DNA of 64,000 nt. Source: Litsea cubeba. Its lineage: Eukaryota > Streptophyta > Magnoliopsida > Laurales > Lauraceae. A program made the translations under genes and the position numbers. A model generated the notes under the pieces. It searched no databases and had not been told where the DNA came from. It saw nothing but the letters and a program-made list of their open reading frames with translations. The stretch spans positions 58,337,922-58,401,921 of the forward strand of contig CM022949.1 of assembly GCA_012931725.1 (NCBI GenBank), given 5' to 3'. Below are positions 43,733-54,600 of the stretch, piece after piece (position 1 is the stretch's first letter; each line of letters starts with the position of its first letter).

Positions 43733-45278
43733 TGTTAGAGATTTTCTTTTGTTGCAATTTGATAGGATGCATTCAATTTTATAGCATAACCTCCCATTCA
43801 TTCATTTCCTTAATCTCAGGATCTTCATGCAAAATCTTCATTTATAATCTTTGTTTTTATCATATGTTATGCATGGTTTTAAATCATCTTAGGCATTTTA
43901 GTTTTCATGTTTTTAAAACTCTTAAAATGATTTAAAACATGTTTCCTAGCTTGATTCTATGACTTAAAGTCCCCACAAGAAAATCTCTTTGAAATATACA
44001 TTTTTTGGGAAAACAGAGCTTTTACCGGCGGCCAATATATCACCTTTACCGACGGCTGAGACCGTTGCTAAAAGCATATTTTCAAAAAATTATGACCGTT
44101 GGAAGGACTTATACTGGCGACCATTATACACTTTTACCGACGGCCCCGGCCCCCGGTTAAAGTATAGCTTAAAAAAAAATATATAACCATTGGACCAGCC
44201 GTTGGCAACCCTTTTGGCTATAAAAAGGGACATTTTCTTTTAGGAAAAAGGTTGAACTTTTGAGGGGTTTTGAGGCCAAGGAAAGAGGATCTTTTAAGAG
44301 CATTAGTAAGGGATTATGGGGCTAATCCATTGATTCAACCTTTGATTCATCTCAAATGGGTGTGCTCTCTTTTCTCAAAATATCTCATGCTATGTCTTAA
44401 ACTTTTTTTTTTAATAGCATGTTGTAAGTGATTGAATGTTGTTTTCCTAACATCTTTAAGTCTTTAAACTTATTTTTCTATAGGACTACAACATATGGCT
44501 TTTAATACACATGAGTTTGTTTTTAATGTTTCAAAACTAACTTGTTTGATTCAAGTTACACTTGTTTAAATCAAGTTTGTTCATCTTTAAAAACCATGTG
44601 TTTTTCATTCTACTCTTTCTCATTCATATGATTAATATCTTTGCATCATTTAGAGTTTCTTCCTTCTAAAAAGAGATAGAGTGTTTTCTAGTACATGCAT
44701 TAATCTTACACTTTTTCATTCATATGCATGTACCTAGAAGTTAAGTTTACAATTTTCAAATTAGCCTATTTAGAGGTATTAAATTGCACTTAGTTGTTCT
44801 CTTAACCATGCATTCATAGGCATTTTATTTAAGAGAAAATCCTCTTGTTGTAAAGGTTAGTGCTTAGCCTTGAAAAGCATAATTAGTGGCTGAAAGGTTA
44901 ATGCTAAGCCTTGAAAAGCATAGTGGTGTTTTTGTAAGGTTGAAGGTGAACCTAAACCTTATTTTGACTTAGTGAAAATCCGGTAGGGACGCCGGGAGTG
45001 GATGTAGGCACGTTGGCCGAACCACTATAAATACTTGTGTCATGGTGTTTGATCTCTTGCTTTCCTTATATGATTGATGCTCTTGTTTAATGCTTTTGTT
45101 GAATGAGTTTGAGATTGTTAGCTTCTTGTGAATGCTTAACTTAGAGTCTACTCTTTTTCTCAAGAATAATAATCTTCATCAAAGAATAAGTAACTTAAAA
45201 GCAAAAAGAATTAAAATTGGTCTAGGTCTTTGAGCTCACCCTATTCACCCCCCTCTAGGATTCGATTTTGGACTTTCA
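43733..45278 (+). repeat. 3' LTR of the Sirevirus (1546 bp)
   Basis: Matches 36911-38441 with many small differences, including about 24 extra bases near 44570. This makes the insertion clearly older than the other Sirevirus in the window. Ends GGACTTTCA followed by the duplication CGTGG. Confidence 0.93.
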
Positions 45279-45283
45279 CGTGG

Positions 45284-45505
45284 TAGTAGAGCTGTGAGAA
45301 CATTTAATGGTCAAGATAGAATCTATCTCTAATATCCCATTGTGTCAATTAATGAATTTATCATTAGTAAGTGCGCACCCATTCCGATTAAGAGTTAATT
45401 GAAAAGGTACCATGATCATTATAATTAATGGGGGCTCAAGCATAATAAGATATGGATCTAGTTTGGAAGACAGGTCCAATTTATCCATGGATATTGATAG
45501 ATGGG
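45284..45505 (+). repeat. 3' LTR of the Angela element, part 2 (truncated)
   Basis: Continues the Angela LTR after the Sirevirus (matches about 26413-26635 of the 5' LTR). Similarity ends near 45505, so the last ~1 kb of the LTR is lost. Confidence 0.88.
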
Positions 45506-46630
45506 CCTTCATTATCTTGTTGCTTTTTAAAAGGAAGAATTTAAAAAATGTTTGAGGCTACTTGTGTCCTTTGCTTGCTTACAGAAATAAAGCAAGTAAA
45601 TCATCTCCATGTTTTAAGGAGAGTTTTTCTCTCCAAAGGAGTGGTTTCTCTGTGGACACTTTGAGATAATCGTTTCTTTAAAACTAGCTAGATTTTGGCT
45701 TATTGGGTATCATTTGGATTGAAATAGGAGTTGATGCCACTGTATTTACATTTAAAAATATGATACGCTCAATCTTATGGTGGGACCAACTTCTATTATA
45801 ACAAAATTTGGAGGAAGTCCCTTTAAGAAGAGGACATTTATTCTAAATAGTATGAATAGTTGATTGTTTACCTTTTTGATGGCATTGGTTAATGGCCCAT
45901 TAAATGATCACAAGCAACCAATTAACTACAGATTTTTATAAATTAATTATGAGTAGATTGGTTTACACTTCATCAATTCGATATAGGTCCTACTTTGATT
46001 AGAGTCAGATACAACTCTTACTCTTAAAACAAGGAGTAAAGGATGATTTTGAGCAATCTGTATTCATTATGATAGCCCTATTATTTTTATATTTTAATTG
46101 TCCTCAAAGTTTTGAATAATTATATTTTTAAATATTGGACTGTTTTTAAATCTATGATTTTTTTAGATATAAGTATAAAATCCTGCAAAAGAATTTTTTT
46201 AAATGATAAGTTAAAAACAACAAATCTAAAAAACATTATCAATCGCTTATTTAAAAAAAAGACTTTATTATACCATTGTTAGCCAACTATTGCTTGTCCC
46301 TCCTGAAAGAAAATCTCCATATCCTTTCATTTTGGCTTTCGATGTATAATAGAGAGGAAGGTTGGCCCCAAAATGTCTAAAGGAGTCAGGGAGATCACCA
46401 AATCACTCATTCCTTGGTCAATCGCTCGGTGGCGAAGTTTTTTATTTTTTTGGTTCTTGTCTGTTGGGAACAACAATGCTACTGTTCAGCCGTGTTTCAG
46501 GTTTGAGAGGGGTATAGAAGCTAGTCTCAACTCCTATTGAACCTGGACCTGACCCAAACTTGGATATATTAAATGCATAGATTTCATTTTTTTTTCATGG
46601 GCCTGTCAACCCCAAGACACATGTCCCCCC

Positions 46631-46661
<31 letters not shown>

Positions 46662-47141
46662 AAAGAAAGAAAGAAAAAAAAAAAAACGGCTTGTGCAAGC
46701 CAAGTAATTTTGGTTGTCAGTCCTACTAATACTGGCCCATCGGTTCTTAGAAAAAGTCACACTCAATCCGGTCCCATTTAGAATTTCTAAATATGACATT
46801 CTTCCCAATTCTGATTGGATCAGAATTTGGCCTCGTTAAAAACACGGCCATAGATCATTTACTTGAAAGACCAATCATTAATTAATAAAGGCGGGGCCCA
46901 AGACGTGCAGAGATCCATCCGGTCGATCGATTTGGTTTAAAAAGATGGGCCCGTGATGGATCGGCACTAGGTAAAAAACAGGAGATCGATCTAACTCTGA
47001 TTTTTAAAAAATAATAATGCCGAATTCATTTCTTTCAAAGTATATAAATGATGGATTAATGGACGGTTGTTTCCTTGCTTCTGAGTAACGAAAAAGAAAG
47101 AAAGGAGAGTTTCTTTTTGTTTTTGTAGTGTGAAACCTTAA
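45506..47141. other. AT-rich stretch without recognisable gene
   Basis: Short interrupted frames only, no motif or repeat structure that I recognise apart from the homopolymer run at 46625. It may be host intergenic DNA or very old transposon sequence. Confidence 0.5.
46625..46686. repeat. Homopolymer run: 27 C followed by A-rich tract
   Basis: Twenty-seven C residues are directly followed by thirteen A residues and a GAAA-type run. The exact length is likely unreliable because homopolymers this long are error-prone in sequencing. Confidence 0.9.
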
Positions 47142-47462
47142 GCCTGTTTGGATAGGCAAAAAATAGAGTAGAGTGAAGTTAAATGGGCCCTAACTGTCTT
47201 AAATTTCAACTTTACCCCGTTTGGATGAGTTTGGCCCAATAGATGAAGTAATATTGTGAGCCATATGTACTCCATTTCACTTCAACTCTAACTACTTTCA
47301 TTTTCTTGAGTAAAAGTAGATTCTACTTCAAACCTTAACTTCAAAATAAACATCCAAATGGAGTGAAGTGAAGTATTATATTTAACTTCAACCCACTTCT
47401 CTTCACTCCACTCCACATGTGAAATCCACTTCATTTCACTCCACTCATTTATCCAAACAGGC
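47142..47462 (+). mobile_element. MITE-like element (about 321 bp)
   Basis: Inverted ends GCCTGTTTGGATA (47142) and TATCCAAACAGGC (to 47462). No coding sequence. TAA lies before the left end and CTAA after the right end, so a TAA target duplication is possible but one base out of place. The superfamily is not clear. Confidence 0.65.
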
Positions 47463-47467
47463 CTAAA

Positions 47468-47694
47468 CTTCACTCCATTTGGATTCTTATTTTGAAGTTA
47501 AGGTTTGGAGTAGAATTCACTTTTACTTAAGGAAATAGAAGTATTTAGAGTTGAAGTGAAATGGAGTACATGTGGCTCATAATATTACTTCATCTATTGG
47601 GCCAAACTCATCCAAACGGGATAAAGTTAAAAGTTTAGACTGTTAGGGCCCATTTAACTTCACTCTGCTCTATTTTTTGCCTATCCAAACATGC
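47468..47694 (-). mobile_element. Inverted partial copy of the same MITE
   Basis: Reverse complement of 47142-47368 with a modest number of changes. The two 227-bp arms enclose a 99-bp loop, forming a large foldback structure. Only the 5' 227 bp of the unit is present. Confidence 0.8.
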
Positions 47695-47974
47695 CCTTGT
47701 TTGGGAAGTTAAAAGTAGGGGGAAGAAAAGTGAAAAAGTAAGATTTTGTTTGTTTGTGAGGTAAATGGACAAAGACCATTTTATCCTTGCTTTTGCAAAA
47801 GTTTCTATTGGACAAAAGGGCAATTTAGTAATTTCAAACATTTTTCCCTCTTTGCCCCTCATTTTCCCCATTTTTGAGAGAAAAATTCTGAAGTGGGCCC
47901 CACACTCATTTTCCCCCCACTTTCCCTCCCCCCTTCCCAAACACCCTCATTTTCATTTTTCCCCCATTTTTTTT
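47695..47974 (+). mobile_element. Second MITE-like sequence, interrupted by the Mutator-like element
   Basis: Begins with TTGTTTGGGAAG near 47699. The complementary CTTCCCAAAC occurs at 47934-47943 and again, beyond the large transposon, at 62201-62210. It appears to be a short noncoding element into whose T-run the Mutator-like element inserted. Ends are not certain. Confidence 0.4.
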
Positions 47975-48477
47975 GAGGGGTGCTATTGGAACACAAAAAA
48001 TTTCTTTTCTAACACAATTTCTCTCCACACACATTACTAAAATTAAAAAATGAATGTATTTCTTTCCACACACATCAAAAGTTCCTAAACTGCCCTTATA
48101 TTCATTTCTCTCTTTTTTTCTTCCCACACACATATTCTTCTTCTTCTTCCCAGACACAACCAAAAGCCACTTCCTCTCCACCTACTGGATCATCATTCTC
48201 CGGCGATTCTCCGGCGTGTCACCGGCGTTCCTATTCCTCTAGACATCCTTCTCTTCCAAAGGTAAATGGATACTTCCAACATTACCATTTCTTCTTCTTC
48301 CCTATCTATTCTTTACCATTCTTTTCCATCTTAGATTACTTATTTTTCCATTAAAACTTGTTATTAGGATAGATTTTAACTCAATGTAAGTTTTGACAGA
48401 CAATGTTACTGTTTTCTAATAGTTAAGGGTTACATTTCATCATCCATAGTTGCGGTTTTAGGTTCAGAAATCGCGAC

Positions 48478-48640
48478 TGTTCGGCTCTGGTTGACCGAAC
48501 GGGTTGCAGATGTTCGGACACTAAAGTCCGAACAAATTAGTTTTGTTCGGACCTGAGTGTCCGAACATATTACTTTTGTTCGGACAATCAGGTCCGAACA
48601 AAAGTAATATGTTCGGACACTCAGGTCCGAACATATCTAA
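48478..48640. repeat. GTTCGGAC palindrome cluster with a perfect 42-bp inverted repeat
   Basis: GTTCGGAC and GTCCGAAC alternate along the stretch. The bases 48544-48585 and 48592-48633 are exact reverse complements, separated by AATCAG. The whole would fold into a 90-bp hairpin ending 43 bases before the PMD start codon. Related clusters lie at 58330-58490 and 61505-61700 in the same transposon. Confidence 0.95.
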
Positions 48641-48676
48641 CAGTCAAATAAAATTTGTTTCTTTCGTATTTTAGAA

Positions 48677-51600
48677 ATGGACCGGCCAAGCTCTTCTCGA
48701 GTGCGACCTACTGCTTCAAATAGGAAGCGACGTCAGATAATAGAAGAGGTTGTGGAAGACCCAGAAATATCTGAGGAAGAGGAAGAACAAGAAGAAGAGA
48801 TGGAAGATCAACAAGCCCCGGGGCCACAAGATAGGTCCTTATTGACCAGCTTTGATACACATACAGCTGGGTATATTTGGATTGGAGAGGTGTGTTTCAC
48901 TTGTTTGATATGAAAGTTTTTATTTATTTGTTAATTTATTAAATTATATATTAATGGTTGAATGCAGGATCGAGGCCCACTAAAATGTCTAAGTCATGGG
49001 CAGAAAGTGCCTTTGTGGGAACTGAATGAGTCTGACAGGTTTAGAGATTTAGTCTCGAGGTCTGGATTGGCTACTTTAGTAAATGCATCTTACCGATCCG
49101 TCAATAAGATTACTATATCTGGTTTTGTGGAAAGGTGGCAACCTGAGACGAACACCTTTCATATGCCTTTTGGTGAGATGACAATCACCTTAGATGATGT
49201 TGCATCTATCCTAGGCATCCCAGTGATTGGGCGGACGGTTTCTTATAATGAAAGAATGTCATATGAAGAAGCTCAAGCACTCCTTGTTGATGCACTAGGA
49301 GTAGAACCGGTAGAAGCACATGATGAGTTGATACAAGTGCGGGGCCAATCAGTTAGATTGGAGTGGTTACGGGAAAGGTTTTCCAGTTTGACTGACGGTG
49401 ATGGGGACGAGATGATAGACTCTGCAGTAAGAGCATACCTTTTGTACTTATTGGGTTGTACCTTGTTTACTGACAAGAGTGGCACACGGGTGCCGATCAT
49501 CTTCCTTACAAAACTCGTGGATGTAGAGGCCATACGTTCATATGCATGGGGTGCTGCTGCACTAGCTTACTTATACAGGCAGTTGGGGTTAGCAAGCAGG
49601 CATGAAGTGAAACAAATAGCCGGCTATTTGACTCTACTAGAAGCTTGGGTGTACGAACACTTCGAAAGTTTGGCTCCGACTCCAAACTTACTCTATCAAG
49701 CCATTCAGCCCCGGGTCCATCGTTGGTTCCCTCGTAGAGAGTCTGCTGTTAGGTTTTTGTTTATTGCAATTTGATGGATGCATCATTCATTTTATTCACC
49801 ATTTGAATTCACACACATGCATTGATTTAGAAAATCTTGAAATCTTGATTTACACATGCATTGTTTTAAATCTTGTAAATCATATGTTTCATGCATGTTT
49901 TGGTTTTAATCTTGGATGCATTCAATTTGAAAAAGAGTTTTATAAATCAAGCAAGCCTATGGTTTTAAAACTTTCTAATCATTTTAGGCTTTTTATATTT
50001 CATGTTTTTAAACCTCTTAGAATGATTTAAAATCATGTTTCCATGCTTGATTTAATGGCCCAAAAGAATCCCCTCAAAAATCACTTTAAAGCATGAGAAA
50101 AAATGGGAATTCTGGTCCCAGGGTCGACCTGCAGTGTACCAGGTCGACCTGCCCATGGACCAGGTCGACCTGGCACACTGCAGGTCGACCGGGCAGAGGG
50201 CCGTTGGCTCTCCAACGGTCATATTTGTGACCGTTTGTATTCGGTCGACCGGGGATGGTATGGGGTCGACCGAAGACACGCTGATACTCACTTTTTGAGT
50301 ATAAATATGAGTTCATTCCCATTGAAAAGTGGTTGATCAAAGTGGAACTCTCAAGCCTTCTTGAGGTGTTTGAAGAGAAGAAAAAGGGGATGAACTAAGA
50401 GAGACCAAGAGGGTCATTAGTAAAGCTCAAGCTTGGATTAATGAAGTTAAATCTCTAAGTAAGCTTTGCTTAAACTAATCATATGTTATATGCTTTGTTT
50501 AAATCTTTGGGAAATGTTTAATAGCATGATAACTATGATGTGTTGATAACTATGATGTGTTGAATCCATTCTTCTTATAATCTTTGATTCTATTGGATTC
50601 TTCACTTAGATTCAAATCAAGGTTATTTTAGAAAACTTCTTAAACATGTTTAGTCAAAATCTTTGATTTCCTTAATAACATGTTTCTATAACTTGTTTGA
50701 ATCCTCTTTGTTGTTTTCAATCTATTTTAAGTTTAGTTAAACAAGTTTATTTTTGAAAACAACATTGAACATGCATCACTTGTTTTAATCTTAATTAGTT
50801 TCATTCAACTTGTGACATTTTGATTTTCATAATCATTAACAAGTTTGCATTTTCTACAAGTGATTTGCATAACACTTCAATCAAATCTTTTTATGAGCAT
50901 TAAACTTTTGAATTGCTTTAAGCATAAAATAGATTGAGCTTAATTTTAAACTTGATTGAAGTTTTCACACACACACCTCATTAGCATTCATCTTTGTAAT
51001 TCTTAGTGTGTTTGTGTGAGTTGTTATTCACTTTCATATCCGCCTATCTTAGAGGCAAATTTATTGAGCTAAATTGTAATCTCATAAGAGTGTTTTGTGA
51101 AGACACTTTCTTTGAGAGAAATCTTTTATGTATTAAGGTTATTGCTTAGCCTAAGAAAAGCATTGTGTAAAGGTTATTGCTTAGCCTATAAAAGCACATT
51201 GTAAGGTTATTGCTTAGCCTAGAAAAGCATAGTTGTAGAGGTTATTGCTTAGCCTTTTAAAAAGCATAATAGTGGAAATCCGGTGGGGTGTTGGATACAC
51301 AAGCCGGTAGTGGATGTAGGCATTGAGGCCGAACCACTATAAATCTTGTGTTGTGGTGATTGCTTTTGTGGTGATTGTTTTGTTTAGCTTCCGCATTATG
51401 TATGTTAATCATCACATGTGACTAGTTTGTTTTAAAGAAATTAAAATTGGTCATAATTAGTCATAAAGTGTAGCTCACCCTATTCACCCCCCCTCTAGGG
51501 TTAGGATTCCAGGACTTTCAATTGGTATCAAAGCCTCGTGCTCTATATTAGGATCAAGTGTTTGGAACTCTTGATTAGGTGTAAAAACCTAGAGTTAAAA

Positions 51601-54600
51601 CCCTAGTGTTGTACCTCCATGAAAATCATAAGAATGGATTCCACTAGTTTAGACTTTGTAGATTCTTTGGTAGATTCTTCTAGACCCCTCCCTCTTCCCA
51701 CTATTGGAGATTCAAACAATGAATTTAATGAATCTAAATCTAAATTAAAAGAAGAGGAATATGATGAAAATGAAGCTTATGAGGAATTGTACACATGGTC
51801 CTTTGAGCTTTCTAAGAAGAACAAAAGATTAAAAGAAGAATCTAAAAGGCTAAACCAAGAATTAGTCTCTTCAAAAGATGAACTTAGAGAAAAAGAAGAA
51901 TTAATAAATTGTACAGAATCTAAGTTCATGATCTCTTTGCATAACCTATATAATGCTCAAGATGAATTAAAAGATTTAAAGATAGGTTATGACAATCTTA
52001 ATAAGGAAAATTCTAAACTAAGAGATCAATTACAAAGGCAAGACAAAGACTTTAACAATCTTGAATCTAAGTCAAGTATCTCTAAGGAAAATTTATCTAA
52101 TGCTCAAATTGAACTAAATAAAACAAAGATAAATTGTGATGAGCTTAAGAAAGAAAATTTAAGTCTAAGAGATACTTTAAAAAGACAAGATGAGAACATT
52201 ATCCATTTAAGATCCAAGTTGACAATTTCAATGGAAAACTTGTCAAATGCTCAAAATAATTTAAACACCTTAGAACTTGGATCTAATGTTGTTAATGAAC
52301 TTGAAATGAAGTTAAAACTTGCCAATGAAGAGCTAATCAAATTTAAGGGAATTGAACAAGAACTAACTAAAGTTAAAAATGAGAATTCAACCCTTAAAAC
52401 CAAAGTCACTCAACTTGAAACATACAAACAAAAGTATGAGTGCAAATTTACCCAAAGTGAAGAAAGATTGGAAAAGTTATTTAAATTGGGTAAATCAAAA
52501 GGAGATAGGACGGGTCTTGGATTTGATAGGAATACCTCATATGACCCTAAATCCACCAACACTTTTGTGAAAGGTGAGTCCTCATTCTCTAGTACTCATT
52601 CCTCCTTGCCCATGACTAAATGCAATTATTGTGGCATTGAAGGACACTTTAGGTTTGAGTGCAAACTAAGGAGAAGCCATGTGTCTAAATCCATTTTTGA
52701 ACCAAAGAAAGTAAAATCAATCTCTATGATGGATAAGACACTAAAAATCAAAGAAGACTCCAAGAAGACTAAACAAGTCAAACCAATTAAAAAGGAGTCT
52801 CACAAGATAGATTCTAAAAAGCTTAAACAAGTTAAACCAACTTTAAAAGAGTCTATCAACAAAAAGCTTCTCAACCTACCTCCCATATCTCAAATGAAAA
52901 AACTTTTGAATAAAGTTGCAAAGTTAAATTTAAAATTCAAAAGTCAAATTAAGGGAGGAGATAAGAAGAAAAGAAAAGAAAATTCATCGCCTAAGAAGAA
53001 AACTCACCAACCCCAAAAGACTAATCACCAATCTAAGCTAAATTTAGTCAAATCTAAATATCAAGGTGATAAGTCTAAGTTAAAAATTTATCAAGTCAAA
53101 TCTCCTAGTGTTGGTGGAACTTTTAATGTAGACCTCAATGTCCAACCATCTCAAGACCTTAGGTGGATTCCCAAAGTTAGATACTTAGACAAACCTTAAG
53201 GCCTTGGACCTCATTGACCAACCTATCCTTTATAGGTAAATCTTTTTGTTGGTCATGATTGCATATGCATTCTTGTTCTTTCATAAGTTACATTTCTTAA
53301 AATGCATTGTTCCCTTATGATCAATTGATTTTGTTTTCATGTACTTCTCTAGTTATATATCATGGTTTTCAAAATCATTTGATTATATTTTTTCACATGT
53401 TGATTTGCTTTTTTTTTGTATTGCATTTCTACATGTTCAATTGATTATGATTTCAAAAGCTTTTATAGATAGACCCTTCATAATCGATTGATGATCATTT
53501 GTTTGCATGTCTTAGTAAGATTTGTTTTGAAAAACAAATGATTTGAAACAATTTAGTTTTTCCATAGATTTCTAAGTTATATTTTCATATGGAAAATTAT
53601 TGTTTTGAAAAACTAACTTGTATGTGCTTCAAATAAGTTATATCTTTTAAAATACAAGTTGAAAAAGTTTTATCTTCATTTTCATACTCATTTTGTCCAT
53701 TGTTGGATTTTGTTTATGATTTGAAGATTGTTTGAATGGAAATGCTTTAAAATATTTTTAGTTATAAACATCAAAGCATGTTCCTTGTTTTCATTTCCTC
53801 ATGCATTTAGTTATCTTAACTTAAATGGAAATGAATGTTGTTATAGGCAATTTGCATCTTTTAGTTTCATTCTTTTTATATGCAAATGTCTATTAGTTTC
53901 TTGTATGGTTGTGATCTTATTTATATTTGTAAAAGCCAAACTAGAACTCAAGCCCATCCTTTATGCTTTCTAGTTATTTTTTAATGGATGGTTATGATGT
54001 TGATTCATGTGTATTTTTTCTTATTGATATCATTCTTTATACATGTTTCAACTTCATAGTAGTGTGCTTGATCATATGAACCTCCTTGAAATCCATTCCT
54101 TGTATTTCTTAGTTATATCTATTGGTTGATGGATTTCTTAGATGTTGAATTCCTATGATCTTGACACTTTGAAAATTGCATGTTTCACTAAGTTATATCC
54201 TTTTATGCAATTTTTTCTTGTTCATCACTATGCTCATTAGTTATATTATTCTAAGTGATGAATATCATTTTATGATGCTTGTTGGAATTTTGTGTTTGTC
54301 ACATACTTACTCTTAATCATGTTTCATATTCAATTGGTAATCAATTGGTATCATTTTCAATTAGTATCTATATCCAATTGATATCATATCTTGAGTTTGT
54401 GATAGACCTTGTGAACAATGGATTGATCTTGATAGTTATATTTTTATTCCATGTCACATTCCATGAACATCATAATTTTCATGTCTGCCACCTCTCATGC
54501 TCACCTAGGTAGATCTCATGACCACCATGTTTATGTGTTCATAATCTTGGTTGGTTAATGGTTAAGGTAGGCTTCATGTTTGAACTTCATTTCACTCATC

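Larger units (their letters stand above)
36911..45278 (+). mobile_element. Sirevirus (Ty1/copia), near-complete, TSD CGTGG
   Basis: LTRs at 36911-38441 and 43733-45278, Met-type primer site, gag with two zinc knuckles, protease, integrase, reverse transcriptase and RNase H, then several polypurine-like AAAGGGGGAGA runs before the 3' LTR. The element is flanked by CGTGG at 36906-36910 and 45279-45283. Long gag, CACCCCCCTCTAGG near the LTR end and repeated polypurine tracts fit Sireviruses. Coding capacity is broken by several stops and frame changes. Confidence 0.94.
25846..45505 (+). mobile_element. Ty1/copia Angela/BARE-type element carrying two nested insertions
   Basis: 5' LTR of 1808 bp, a Met-tRNA primer site, gag with zinc knuckle, decayed protease, integrase, reverse transcriptase and RNase H, a polypurine tract and a truncated 3' LTR. 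LTR start (TGTTAGTTTTATGGACTC, then AATAATAAATTG-like), LTR length and gag (LNQNKLMGSNYIDWKRNL) fit the Angela/BARE lineage. Solo LTR C interrupts integrase and a Sirevirus interrupts the 3' LTR. The 3' LTR ends early near 45505. Confidence 0.88.

Noticed and set aside
46584..46808. Gly-rich frame across the poly-C run
   Set aside because: It is produced only by translation of the homopolymer.
47765..48040. Frame of 91 codons left of the MULE
   Set aside because: Low-complexity Phe/Pro/His composition, and it crosses the transposon end.
50052..50340. Several overlapping frames in the second Sirevirus LTR
   Set aside because: They arise from the GGTCGACC inverted repeats and occur identically in both LTRs; no protein family fits.
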